DNA of 64,000 bases from Auriscalpium vulgare (GCA_019915015.1 JAHBBC010000023.1:682001-746000); one strand, 5' to 3'; shown: positions 10,801 to 22,935, counted from the stretch's first letter. Notes: a model not told the origin generated them from the letters alone. Numbers and translations: made by a program.

Positions 10801-12337
10801 CCGGTTTGAAGACCTCGTCCCACTGCTGCTTGCTCCCCGCATTGCCGGAACTCTCCGCCGGTTCCTTTCCTTTCGAAGCGGCATTTTTCTTCGTGCGTTT
10901 GGCTGGCACGGTGAGTGGCGTGACATTGGTGGCTACACTCAGTCGCCTCTTAACGACGCCTTCTAGACTCAATAACTGCGGCTTCGTGAACGCCGATGTG
11001 TGCGCACTTGCCCGTATAAGCATGCCAGGCGCTAGCATATTGGACTTGTATTTGAGACTGTCCTGCACTGTCGGTGAGTCGAGTCCGCAAGTAAGTGAAG
11101 CTGAGCGCGCACTGACCATGTCACGTAGGTAACACATTATGTCAGCAAGGTGTCGAATGCGTTGCACGACACAGTCTGTATCCGAGAGGAGATGGATGTC
11201 GTCGGGGATGAGATGGTGAGCAAGAGAATTGTGGCTGAGGACAGAGCAGGAGAAGCTGTCGAGCTGTGGGGTGCATGGTAACACGTTGAGTGAAAGCGGC
11301 CCAGTCGCTCCGTGTTGTCCTAACCACCATTCTATCATCTCCAACAGCTCGCGGGGCGGCTTCCGTCCAAGAGAATCAGCATAGAAAGCCGTGTGTGGCT
11401 CTACGCTGATCGCAACGGACACCCAGTGATTTGTCTCGTGTACGGCTGCTGGCAAGAGCACATCCGCGCCATCGATCCGCACCCCGATCGTCATTCCAAC
11501 CTCCTTGAGTGATCCATCTTGCAGCTGCGAGCCAGCCAATCGTAGGGGAGTGATGCCGCGCATTGATTGGTAAGATGTTCCGCTAGCATTGAGTCGTGCG
11601 CGGTTGCGGTACGTGTCAATGAGCTTGACTGATGCCGCACTCGGCAGTATACATGCCGGCTTGCCTTGTCTTTGCAGACGATGACCTAGCAGCATCCCCA
11701 GCTGATCCATATGCTCCGCCGCCAGCCAACGCCGACCACAGTACGATGTAAGCGTCTTTGGATCGACGCCCATCGTCGTTGGGAGGGGTACGTCCCATGG
11801 CCAGTCGTCGAGGAGTGCTGACGTGTCTGCAGCAAGGGACTTCACCTCGTCGTTGAGCAAGCCCTCGGTCCAAGTCTTCAACCACGCAGTGGCCAGAGAA
11901 AGGCGCGCCTTGGCAGCGAGTATGCGCCGGACCTCGTACCAGTAGGTGAGAACCCACATCGGGGTTTTGAGTGTTTGTTGAGTGACCGACTCTTGAACAG
12001 GATAGCCCAGGCAAGCATAGCCTGTCTCTAGGGCGGGGATGACGCGGTTTTGCAGGATTTCCAACACCTCGGTGTGCGGCGGCATCGGCCTAGAGAGCAG
12101 GACCATTGCATTTGCGGCCGTTATGAAGCTTTGGCCCTTCGAGAAGAGTGTGCTCTGCTGGAGCAGAGACGGCGCGTTCGCCTCCGGTGGGACAGGGAAA
12201 TTTTGGATATCGGCATTGCGCAGGGCTGGTGTGGGTAGTAGGACATGTTTAATGTCGTCGGGAATGGGTATTCTTTTGAGGATATCACCCAGAGTTTGAA
12301 ATGAGTCGATGTCGTGGATGACCTCGTCGTCCGCCAT
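7820..12337 (-). CDS. transposase with N-terminal Ulp1-like cysteine protease domain and C-terminal hAT domain
   Basis: Seven exons (10766-12337, 9474-10703, 9204-9422, 8825-9152, 8452-8768, 8231-8392, 7820-8176) join in frame to 1,394 aa. Residues about 180-380 look like a C48/Ulp1 protease. His304 (NHW), Asp321 (YADSLG), Gln358 and Cys364 (TPQLDSFSC) occupy the order and spacing of the catalytic His-Asp-Gln-Cys set. After a charged linker come a cysteine/histidine segment resembling a BED-type finger (RCVGGPDNPCHHTFRHRALI), a DUF659/hAT core (LSYDGGTSTGRESYW, GLTCDSTGNTRASRS, LADVCHHLN), and a C-terminal hAT region ending in acidic residues. The last intron (8177-8230) is a multiple of three, so retention would also leave the frame open. 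Presumed roles are excision/integration plus cleavage of SUMO or a similar modifier; the protease target is unknown. Confidence 0.85.
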
Positions 12338-12750
12338 TTGACAGTTTTGAGGGTTGGCAAAATGTGCTAGGCCAGTGTCGAAGGTGAAGATTGCGCCCTC
12401 ATTTAGTCACTCACTACGGAGTGTAAATGTCGATCACAGCAACGGGTCGATCATACACACGTTGCTGCATACAACACTCTTGCAACTATCCCATGCCGAG
12501 GCGGGATGTGTCTAATACCTCCTTAAACATCCGCGTAGCATTGCACAACCACCTTACGACTGCCGGCCATGTCTGCGTGCGAGGCTGCGAGCCTCATGGC
12601 TCATGGGCCGGCGCCGGGCGCCGGAGGGGCCGACACACATCACGTGCTGGAGGTATTGTACCGGGTATATTGGGGCCCAGGGCAGGGCAGGTATGGTACC
12701 GGTACTATACAGGTACATTACCGGGGAAAAACGTTTTCGGGGAAAAACTC

Positions 12751-12770
12751 AGGTTTTTCCCGCAACGCTA
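12751..12770 (-). repeat. right terminal inverted repeat of the hAT element
   Basis: Reverse complement of the left end with one mismatch; see 7441-7460. Confidence 0.9.
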
Positions 12771-12778
12771 GGCATGGC
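12771..12778. repeat. right target-site duplication of the hAT element
   Basis: GGCATGGC, identical to 7433-7440. It is also the Gly-Met-Ala reading of the interrupted gene. Confidence 0.92.
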
Positions 12779-12857
12779 GTCCGCGCGTGATGCTGGTGCG
12801 TTGGCAATCGGCGGGTTGGGTGTAGCAATTGGCCTGGCAGGGGTGCTCGTGCATTAA

Positions 12858-13468
12858 AGATTTGGACGGGCTCATCTAATATATTCTTATCTATATATAT
12901 GCGAACCGGCACATCGACGACCGGCTTGAAGCGCAGGAATACCGCGTTCTCTGAGTCCCGCTCCGCACAATGTCAGCGCTGCTGCCCCATATCATTCGCC
13001 CCAGGCAGCAGCAGGCTGCGGGCATTGTCGTCTGTAAGTCATTGCCTGGCGTGCAGTGCACTCTGGGGAGATAGCACGGTCTAGGATGCGGTGAGTCCCT
13101 GCTTGAACGTCTGTGGGTCTCACCCGTGGTGCCGGATACTTAATTTCTCGTCCAGCAATGCTCGCCAGTGTGCGCCTGCCCGTAGGTCACAGACAGACAC
13201 GATAAATACCACAGCTCTATGTACACAACCCACGTCTAGAATTTTAAATTATGACAACAATGAGTGGTATACAGATGCGGTCTGAGATGATAGCAGGCCA
13301 ATTAATGATGGCCTAAGGAATGTACCGTAAGTGCAAAGTCCCATAATGAGGAGGTCCGTTAATTAACTTAGATGATAACAGCATAGCGAGCGCATGAATG
13401 AAAGAACGAACGAACGAATGACGAGCAGCGAAACCGACACCGCCCTTGCCACCCCTCCACAATCGATG
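12858..13468. other. intergenic, 3' flanks of paralog 2 and CCH1
   Basis: AT-richer DNA between two converging gene ends. A short run of GAAC/GAAT tetranucleotides lies at about 13396-13420. No gene recognised. Confidence 0.55.
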
Positions 13469-16400
13469 CTAATCCTCTTCCTCCTCCGCCTCAAGCATCA
13501 TCGCTGCGACGAGTTATGTGAGTAGGTGGGAGAGGGCAGAGAAGATAAAATTCCGCTCACCCCCCCATGACGAGTTCTGCATAGTCGCTAGAACGTCGGC
13601 GCTGTCATCGTCGGGTATCACCGAGGAGTCTCTGTACGTCGACAGATCACGTCTGTCGACATGAACCAAGCCTCAGTACTCAACCACAATTTTGACTGAA
13701 AGTAGACACTCACGTATACCGAAGCCCCAGATCCGTCGACAGCATGCTCATATCACTCTGCCGCCGCGTGTTCCGCTGCAGCCGCGCGGTGGGCGACCCA
13801 GCGATACTCTGCGTGTCGTAGAGCTCGCGGTGCATGGCCGGCGTTTCGGGGTCGCTGAACGGGCTCATGTTGACGGAGTGCCGGCTCGCGGACGTGATGT
13901 CCCGTGTGCTCATCGGCGGGGTTGTCGGCAGCCCGTCGACGATGATGGCGGGAAGATCTGCGTGCGGTCAAGGCATGAAGAAGGGAACAAAGCGAAGATG
14001 GGTGTGAAGCGTACCGCGACCGATCTTGGCGAGGCGCACCTTTTGGCGCTCGGCGAGGAAGCGCCGCCGGTACGAGATTGTGCTAAGAAGCGAACGGACG
14101 CGGTCCAGATTCACCAGGTCAGTTACGAGCTTGTTGGTCTCGGTTCGAACGACCAAGTCCTTGAGCCTGTGTCGATGCGTTAGAATATATATGCAATGAA
14201 AGTACGGCTACGTACACCAATGCCTCCTTGTCGACTATGAGCTTGTGGTGGGCCAACAGGAGGAGCATATCGGTGAACGATATCCCTCTGCCATGCTGAT
14301 GCGTGATGATCGCCTCGTGGTACAGTCGGCTGTACAGGTTCCTGCGCCGGCGAATGGCCGCGTAGTCAATCTCGCTGAGCGTTGCGTGGAGCTTGTCAAG
14401 ATCGATGCCATGATCGTCAGGACGAAGGCGTGCCACTCGAGCGTTGCTGGTGTAGTCGTATTCATATTCTGGAGGAACCTTGCAGGATGCAACAACATTC
14501 GTGACGCTTGACTCTCGAGGGTATATGCGCACTTCGAATATGCCGCTCAATTTCTACAGGGTATGGCGTCAGAGGCGACACCTGGAGACGAGCAAAATCT
14601 TACTCCGAAGAACGGCACGAACTGACTGCGCTCCAGGAAGCCCGTCCTCTGATTCGCAAATTCGGCCCAAACCTTCTTGAAGGCGCGGACTTCCTCCCGA
14701 GTAACCGACCTCGCACCACCCGTGCTTTGGAAGACGTACGAGAAGTTCTCGACGACCACACCAGTGAACATGTTCACGAAGATGTACTGTCGCGACATTA
14801 GCATGATGCAGTCAGAAGTCATGACGAACGGGCTCACCATGCTGAGCAAGTTCCAGGCGATGAAGAGGGTGAAAGCCCAGCCTTCGCTGCCGCAATCTGA
14901 GTCCGGATCCGCAGGGGTCGAATTCGTACATCTGGGATATGATATCGCGCTGATGCAATGGGTCAGCGGATGTCATCGATGTGGTATAATAGACATACTA
15001 GTCGTGCATGTACTGGTTCCATCCCTCCCTAGATGCGCTCATTGAGTGTAACCGTTGACTAGTAGGACTGACGACTTACCCGGAGCTCATGAAGGCAAGC
15101 ATCACGAGCGCATTACCCATAGTCGAGTAATTCTGATTCCGCGTCTCGCCTGAGCCCCATTTCGTCAAGCTAAATACCTCGACGAAGAGGATGGCGAAGA
15201 AAAAGAACAGAATGATCCAGAGCGACAGCAAGCTTAGAATGACGGGCAGACTCGCGCTAATAATCAGATGAGCTCTTGCGTGTGCGACTTTGGAGGTAAA
15301 GGACGTACACGGCGGTCTTGAACAGCTTGTTCAGGTTATTCATGCGCTGCACCAGCTTGAATGCGATGCTGACAAGGAATAGCTTTTGCAGCTGTTCAAT
15401 GGCGTAGCCACTTGCACCGACTCGAACCGAGATCGTGGTAAGCAAACTGCCCGTGCCTACAATGACGTCGAAGAGGTTCCATCCGTTCGCACGGAAACTT
15501 CTCCAACCAAGGCCATAGAAGCGGACAACAATGTCGAGCTCGTACATGAAAGTGACAAACAGGAAGAAGTCATCTGGCATATCAGTCAGTCAACTGAAGG
15601 GAGACAGTCGGCGAAAGTTGACACTCACTCCTGATCTGATCTGCGACATTCTGCGTGGCGAAGGTTTGGGTCCTGGGCAGAGTTGCAGCGAAAAGATAGT
15701 GGATGATAAATGCGGAACTTACATGAGTGCGAAGATGTGCAGAGTGAACAGCACGGTCAGCATGCGGGACCACCAGCCATGTTTGTACACTGCTCTGTCG
15801 AAGCACCACGCGCGTACTGGCCATGTCGGCCTTGTCTTTGGTCGCTTCGATGCCTTCTGCCGTCTGATCAGCTTCTGTAAGTCAATCCACTCCCTTTGCT
15901 GCTGGGTCAAGAAGGCAGAGCCGGTCCTCGAACTGAAATTCCCGATGATGATACTGTAACGCAAGCGGGAAGTGGTCAGCTGTGCGAGAACATGTCGCTT
16001 ATCAATTACGTACCTGACGAAGAGCGTCAGAATCACAACACCGCCGAGGAGGTTGTAGATCAGAAAGAAGATGGCGTTGACTTGGGACGCATTGGTTTGA
16101 GGCTGCAGCCCGCGTCCCGTGATGCTTGTTGCGACGCCCATGACGTCGATCCATCCTTCCAGAGACACAATTTCGAATAAAATCAACAGCGACGCGCGGA
16201 ACGAGTCGAAAGAGAAAGTCGTCGAAGGGGAGGGATGGTCCCAAACGCGCGGCACAGGGAAGGCGAAGGCGTCACCGACGACAGGGCTCTCGAACTCATT
16301 GATGCAATCCCCGATCCCAGACGCATTGCCGTCGTTACATTGGTTCGTCAGGCCGGCGAAGATGTTCAGACCCCATACGGCGTATGGGATCATGTACAAG

Positions 16401-19400
16401 ATGGCAAGCATCGCAGCATCGAGGATACGAGAGGCCCCGGAGATGATGAGCGACTCGAAAGTCGAGCGCATCTTCTCTACGAGTGTGATGAGTCGTAGAG
16501 CCCGCAAAGCCTTCAGAGCGCGAGTAAAGCGGCTCAAACCACCGATGAACACCAGCCCGGTGATGACGTTGACCAACAAGCCGAGCATGATGAAGAAGTC
16601 GAGGCCATTCCAGATGCTCCGAACATATGCGTTTGGAGTGAAGAGGAAACCATCCGCAATGACCTTGATGATGAATTCCACAACAAGGAGGAGCCCGAAC
16701 ACGGATTCTGCGAGGTCAAACCAAGATCCTCGCACCAGCCCGTGCTCCGCGTAGAAGTTCCTGCGATACAACGGCGTGGCGACGGCTTCCGTCACGATGC
16801 CGCCGATGACCGTCAGCAGGAGCACAAACTGGAAAATCGTGTGGGGGATAGCAGACGGCGGGCGGCCGAAGATTCGATCGCCACCGGCAGGTCGCACGAG
16901 CATCTGGCAGGCGCGTCGAATAGGATTTTTCTGGGAGAAGACCCAGAACGTCTTGTCGTAAGTTGGGTGATCACGGATGAAATCAGCCTTCTGAGCCCGG
17001 CGTTCGTATCGAGCGTCATCGGCAACCTCGGCGGCTACCGCTTCATTGTTGATCGAGGCCAAGAGCTCGCTGCGATGATGTTAGGGGTATCCGAGCAACA
17101 GTTTCCAAGCAATACTCACAGATGCCGTTCGGTCTCTTCAAGAGTGGGGTCCTGCGGAGTCATATCGTCTCGACGAGCATTGCGGAGGGTTGCTAATGGA
17201 ACGTCGTTAGGGTGTGTGTCACCGATGAACAGTTGTTGCAAAGCATTGAGCGATTTGTTCGTATAATGTGTCATGCCCTTCTTGCGACCGTCCGTGAATT
17301 TGCTCTGATCAGAGCCAGGTTGGTCAGCCCTGGTCAGCCTGGAAGGAGCGGAACACGAACCGAGATTGGTCGCCGCTCTTGAACGGGTAAACCATAATCC
17401 TGCACCAGGGCCTTCTGCATCGGCAAAACAAGGTTGTTCGGCAAATTCTCGACGACAATCGCCTTGGGAGACGCCCGGAACCAGCGATACGGATTGAACA
17501 TTCGTCTCCAAGCAGCCTTGACCTTCTCCGGCTGCTGAGCCGCGAAGAAGGAGTCCGCTTGCTGGCTTCTCTTCGATTCTTCGGCAACGCTGAAATTCTC
17601 ATTGATGACGGCTATGAACATCTGCAACAGGATGACTGATGGCTTGTTAGACGATGTATACGTTGCGCGGGAAATGTGATCGACCTACAATTTGCGAAGA
17701 AGAACCAGGCCACGATGAAGAGTATCACGACCACGGATTGTCCTAGAGGCACCTCGGCCGTTGCTGATGAATAGAGGACGTCTGTCCAATTCTCAGAAGA
17801 GAAAACCTGGTAGATAGCTAAGAACGCAGTGAAGACCTGCCCGAAGTTCATATTCTGGTCGTCTGACAAGTCGCCGCGCAGCATCTGGATGGCGAACAGC
17901 GCCGAGATGTAGTTCACCAAGATCAGGAAGAGGGTCATGTTCGTAAGGCCGTACATGTTGCCGAAGACCGAGAGCTGAATGGTCTCCGTCAGCGCGTTCC
18001 TTTACATACGTATACTCCCCCATGACTACTCACCAACAGTGGCTTCATCCTAGGAAGCTCGAGAATGACACGATAGAAACGAGCGAGTTGAAAGATCGTC
18101 AACCAGGGGTACACCCCAGAATGATGGATGGCGGGTATCTGAATGACCGTCGATCCTATCGCCAATATCAAGTCCAGCCAGTTCTGCCCTCGGTCAAAGA
18201 AGCTGCGCCAGTCGGGTAGTTGGGCCACCACGCGGACGACAATCTCAATGTCAAAAGCGATTGTGAGCACGAGCTCGCCTGTGGTGAGGATGGCTTCATG
18301 TGTTTGGCCGATCTCGACCTCACGAGTTGACTGGAGGACAAGAGAGGCGAGAGCGAGCGCGACCCAGCACCAGCGAATGTGCTCGTACACTTCCCGGACC
18401 GGGTTCTTCTTGGCTAAGCTGCGGCCGTCCACAGTGGCCCAACCTTCGTCTTGCTCGTCAACAATGGATTCAAGCCTACGAAGAAGGGCTTTGAGCTTTC
18501 ATAGCAACAGGGCATACGCGAAAAGGACGTACGGTGCCGCACCAAAAGCACTCTTGTGCGTCTCCTCTCTGATAGCAGAGAACGTGTTCGTGATCACGGC
18601 GACGAAGAGGTTGATCAGCCAGAAGTTGAGAACCACGATGCAGACGATGAAGAAGAAGCAGGAGATGAAGAACTCCGCGTCAATCATAGAGTACATCAGC
18701 TGAGACCACTGCGTGAAGCGAAACGTTCAGAGATTGAACACCAGACGTAGGTGTGATAGGGCTTACGCCGTTGGCCGAAGCCACAATGATGACCTGGAGG
18801 GCAGAGAAATAAATTGTGTCAAAGCTCTCGATCCCACTCTGGGGGTTCCCGTCCTCCTGTGACTCTTCAGATATTTTGCCAAAGAGACCAGCACAAGTTC
18901 GAACTAACCTTGCAGATCTGTCCCAAGGGACATATGAACCCCTTGATAGATCCCGGCGTGCCGTCCCTTTGTATATAGGCCGTTTTGTTGAGGGTCTGCG
19001 GATCAATGTACCCACCACACGATTGACTGTCGAGCTGTATTTCCAGCTCGCCCAAAGTGGGCTCGAGGTAGCATGTCCTCCGGAATGAGCCATTGAACGC
19101 CTGTATACCGATGATGCTGTGAAAGTCGATTAGGACGGCGAAGAGAAGAAGGTGCGACACCACGTACGAGAAAAGGGCCATGGCGAACAAGACAAAGTAG
19201 GCCACGCTGGCTAGCAGGGGCCGTGCTGTCTTGAGGGACCGCATGATTGTCTGCCAAAGGATGGTCATTGAAGACACGTTGTTCATATAAGTGGGACAAA
19301 CTCACGGTCGTACCCGAGGTAATAGACAACAATCTAGCCGTCCTCAATACGCTCAACGCCCTGAACACTCCAATGTGGTGGCTCCCATGTTCCACCCCCG

Positions 19401-21087
19401 TTTGCGCCAAGACGAACGTAATCCAAAAACTCACGATCGCCACAGAATCGATTCGCGACCAGCTGTGACGAAGGTATGGAACGTTGCGCTGAGTCACGCC
19501 GCGCGCCAAACCCATGCTGAAACGGAATGGTAGGGCTAGTTCTTGAGACTTATCGGAGCGCATGGCCTCAGAATAGACAGTGGGCTTCGAAGGATCGCGG
19601 GCTTGATTCTGTAAACGCTGTGCGTTTGCCACGGCCTTCTCCATGATTGGTGTCGTCGATCCAGCAGTGTCGGAGCGCGAGCGGCTTGGTCTCTGGCTGG
19701 AAGTAGAACCGACGAGAGTGGCGGTGGACGCTATTGTAGAGTCGGATGGTGCTTCCGACATCGGGAATGTCGACGAGCTACGCGCGAGAGCAAAGGGACG
19801 AGTCGCATTGGAGTAGAAGCGCCTCAGGCGATGCGTGACAGTCGTACGGCGGACCATAGATGGCGCATGGGCTGATGACAACGAATTTTGCCGCACGATT
19901 GAAGTACCTTCTCCAGGCATTGCGAAAGGTGACGAGAAGACGGAGGATATGGGTACCTCGGGGTCGAGAATGAGGCCTGACACACATATTCGCGCAAAGG
20001 ACTCGAGGCTTGCGAAGTGAAATTTTAGTCCATTTGCAGATGGATGGAATATGCAACTCACGTAAACAGGACGAAGAGAACGAAAAGCGCGTAATCTTCC
20101 CAGACATGAAAGTATCCCTGGACGCGCAGTGGTGGGGTATCGGCAGACGGTAGCGTGAGAGTGCGTGAAGCGTTGATGGTCAAGACGACCGCGTTGAAGA
20201 TAATTAAGCAAAGAATGAATGGTTCCGTCCATCTGTGAAGTATTAGACGGCCGCGACCGGACTGAGCGACAGACGACGTACGGATACACCAAAAAGTTAT
20301 ACATCGCCAAGCGCACCCCGCTCTCTGGCCCGAATATGCCCAACGAACGGCCTCGTATTGGCAGATTCCTGCTGAGGTCCGGTATGCCGTCAACCTTCTC
20401 CATCTCGTCGTCGTCGTCGTCCAGCTCCTTCTCGTCACCGGGACCATCCCCAATGCGCACATGGTCCTCCAGCCCCATCCCCGCGAGATTAACCACTCGT
20501 AGTGAAGCACGCCGTAGACTTCGCGACACGTTGCGAATTGTCGAGCCGGTGCGTTGCAGGGTTGATGGCGAGGCGCTGTACCGAATTGTGCGACGTCGTG
20601 TTCGCGGGGTTGCACCGCTCAAGCGTTCCGCGTCCACGTCCACGCCGTCGCGAGACATGTTGGCGGTTAGGTGCGCCTCGTCGTTATCCTGCCCGAGGGT
20701 AGATGCACTGGACTCGCGCCGCGAGGAGATGAGCGACGCGGAGGACTCTCCGGCGCGTTCGTTCTCGCCATAGAAATTGTCGCGGTAGGCACCTTCTTGA
20801 GGATGTGAGATGAAGGGGTCGTCGTCGAGGATGTATGACGGTCGTTGGCTTGTGGTCGACGGCCCGGGTTGTGAGAGCGGGTCCATGGAAAACAGGTCGA
20901 GACGTAACGGGTCCTGCCCCGCCTCCACCCTGCCCCAGCTGGCCCTTCGTCGTGAGAAGCTTCCTTCCGGAGGATTCAAAGAGGGTGAAGACGGCCCAGA
21001 AACCGAGATTCCGGCACTCGTTCCTGTGAGGTCGATGGCTGAAGAGGAAGAGCTGTGATTGGAATGTTGGGCAGCGGAACGGTCCAT
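13469..21087 (-). CDS. CCH1: fungal voltage-gated calcium channel alpha-1 subunit (CCH1 family)
   Basis: A 7.6-kb gene with many short introns. The start at 21087 ([10 protein letters not shown]) opens a long Ser-rich cytosolic N-terminus. Four channel repeats follow. Repeat I has S1 near 20230 ([15 protein letters not shown]), an S4-like helix near 19350 ([13 protein letters not shown]) and pore near 18790 (VIIVASANG, then WSQLMYSM across an intron). Repeat II has pore near 17800 ([11 protein letters not shown]). Repeat III has S4 near 16520 ([16 protein letters not shown]) and pore near 16150 ([11 protein letters not shown]). Repeat IV has S4 near 15340 and pore near 15020 ([14 protein letters not shown]). 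The repeat IV S6 near 14770 leads to an EF-hand-like C-terminal segment (FKKVWAEF) and an acidic end (MLEAEEEED) at 13469. It is the plasma-membrane high-affinity Ca2+ uptake channel, working with Mid1 (not in this window). The pore residues read Asn, Glu, Glu, Glu. Internal exon limits were not all fixed. Confidence 0.92.
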
Positions 21088-21344
21088 GAACGGGGGAAGG
21101 GCGAGGGGCGTCGGTGCGCTTCGCGGTGTGTTGAGCGTCGCGGTCCGTGCAAAATGGAGGATGTGAAGAATAGAACTGAAGTGGCAGCTCGCTGTCAAGC
21201 GCTGCGTGAGCGTCGCATGCGAGTCGGCGGACAGGATGCGTCCGCCACATTTTGTATGTACTGCTAAATATGGTATCAAATGCTACATGCAGCATCGCAT
21301 GTTGTCAAGAGCACCGCTGTGTCAGATCGTATCTGATAAGATTA
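21088..21344. other. CCH1 5' flank
   Basis: Short upstream region of CCH1, ending at the Harbinger element. The element lies about 260 bp from the channel's start codon and may have separated or supplied regulatory sequence. No gene seen. Confidence 0.5.
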
Positions 21345-21411
21345 GGGGAGCTCAGAGTAGACCGTTTTCGTTTCCGTTTCGTTTTCAAACGCCTTTCGTT
21401 TTCGATTCGGC
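21345..21411 (+). repeat. left 67-bp terminal inverted repeat of the Harbinger element
   Basis: Identical over 67 bp to the reverse complement of 24664-24730. Rich in CGTTTTCG-type words. Confidence 0.93.
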
Positions 21412-21496
21412 GCCCCGGCGTGATATTACATAATGTCACTCAATCTACGCCGCTGCGCGACACCGCCGCCATTGCTTTCGAGCTCTTCCACCAGCC

Positions 21497-22820
21497 ATGG
21501 CCCGTGCTACCTACCACGATGAGATTATCGACGCATACATCACATATATGGCTATCCAGATGGCACTCATGCCTCCATCTTCAGCCACAGCTATGATGGA
21601 GCAGCTCCAACGCGATAGCTCAATCCTTCACACCATCCTATCCTCCCGCTACATCAACCCCCGTCCTCCCGTCGTTAAAGCCGGCAATCTCCAGCTTGCA
21701 TGGGAGTATGCACAGGATCCTGCCCATCACCACCGCTTTATCAACATGCTCCGTGTCTCTCCCCACGTCTTCGACACTATCCTTGGCCTCATCGAGGGTC
21801 ATCCCGTATTCCAGAACAACTCGAACACCCCGCAGGAGGATATCCGAACGCAATTAGCGGTGACCCTGTACCGTATGGGTCGCTATGGCAATGGCGCATC
21901 TCTCGAGGATATCAGCCGTGCAGCGGGCTGTTCAGAGGGCGCTGTGGAGCTATACACGGAGAGATGTCAGGAGGCGCTGATGTCCTTGCATGGGATGTTT
22001 GTACGGCCGCTAACAGAGGAGGAGAAAGAGGTCGAGAAAAGGTGGATTGATGAGCAGCTTGGTTTCACGGGATCCACCTGGAGGGAGGGATGGGTGATGT
22101 ACGACGGGACAATTGTTGTCCTGTACAGTCGCCCCGGCCTCGACGGTGACGCGTACTACACAAGGAAGTGCAACTATGGGTTCAACGTCCAGGTATGCTG
22201 GATATCTTCTAATAGCTCCTGACTGACATATCTGTACACAGATTGGCAATACACCGTCGAATCTACGAATCGTTGACTATTCGCTTGGCATGACCGGTTC
22301 TGCTCATGATGCATCTGCATTTGAGCATACTGCAGCTGTCAAGCATACCGACTGGTTCTTCAGAGGTGACGAGTTTGCATGGGGTGACTCTGCGTACCCT
22401 GTCAGCTCGCGGACCATCCCAGTTCACAAGAAACCAGCGTCGTTAGACCGCTCAAATGCCTTATTCGACAAACACGTAGCTCGCCTACGCGTTCGCTCTG
22501 AACACACCATGGGTGCACTCAAGGGCCGATGGCAATCCCTTCGTGGCTTACGGCTCAATATCCGTTACAATCGGGACCATATACGAGCGTGTCGGTGGAT
22601 TTCATGTTGCATCATCTTGCACAACGCAGTGCTCGACATCGAAGGATGGGCGAGTGGGACAAGCTTTGCGACTTGGCACTCACGTGCTCAGGAAGAGGAC
22701 GATAGGGGGGAGCCAGATGATCCTATAGATGATGATATCACAGAGGATGATGATTGCGAGGCTAGGAGACGTGGCCTTGTGGCAGAAATAGTAGCCGCTC
22801 AACGAGCAGGACTTGTATAA
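21497..22820 (+). CDS. PIF/Harbinger transposase (DDE_Tnp_4 type)
   Basis: Two exons (21497-22192 and 22242-22820; intron GTATGC..CACAG) give 424 aa. An N-terminal helix-turn-helix-like segment (GNGASLEDISRAAGCSEGAV, about residues 131-150) precedes the catalytic core. Asp203 lies in MYDGTIV, Asp255 in GSAHDASAFE and Glu319 in RVRSEHTMGALKGRW, the standard D-D-E arrangement with the family's GSAHD and EH-x-x-G-x-L-K words. The C-terminus is acidic. It catalyses cut-and-paste transposition of the element that contains it. All catalytic residues are present and no frameshift was seen. Confidence 0.92.
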
Positions 22821-22935
22821 ATGAACAAGATTAAATCTGAGATTGTAAAGAGTAAGAGAGATATAATCAGAAAGAAGAAAGGACTGTGTAGCATTAAATG
22901 AGAGGCTGCAGTTAGAAAGGACAAAAGCAAAATGA

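Larger units (their letters stand above)
7441..12770 (-). mobile_element. complete hAT-superfamily DNA transposon carrying a Ulp1-hAT fusion gene
   Basis: The 5,330-bp element starts TAGTGTTGCGGGAAAAACCT at 7441. Its other end, read inward from 12770, is TAGCGTTGCGGGAAAAACCT, so the ends match at 19 of 20 bases. The termini fit the hAT consensus YARNG. An 8-bp duplication, GGCATGGC, flanks both sides. The subterminal 300-400 bp at each end are non-coding and rich in GGTACC/GGTACCGG motifs, plausible transposase binding sites. The one gene inside (7820-12337, minus strand) is open in every exon. The insertion lies in the coding sequence of a secreted-protein gene. Near-perfect ends and an open transposase argue for recent activity. 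Confidence 0.92.
6894..12857 (+). pseudogene. secreted cysteine-rich protein paralog 2, split by a hAT transposon
   Basis: Exons 6894-7091, 7148-7268 (121 nt, the same length as in paralog 1) and one starting at 7332 encode a signal peptide (VLLLFALLPVLTLAS) and the same cysteine segments (QCQSACGSAL, ACTTQACACG, LTSCVGC, FTQACAQAG). The frame then reads HTSHAGMA and enters the transposon at 7441, where it stops at 7549. Right after the element, 12771-12857 resumes in the same frame (GMASARDAGALAIGG, then IGLAGVLVH) and is the counterpart of the GPI-type tail of paralog 1. Most of the stalk found in paralog 1 is absent, so an internal loss accompanied or preceded the insertion. As it stands, the gene would lose its membrane-anchor signal. 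Confidence 0.85.
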
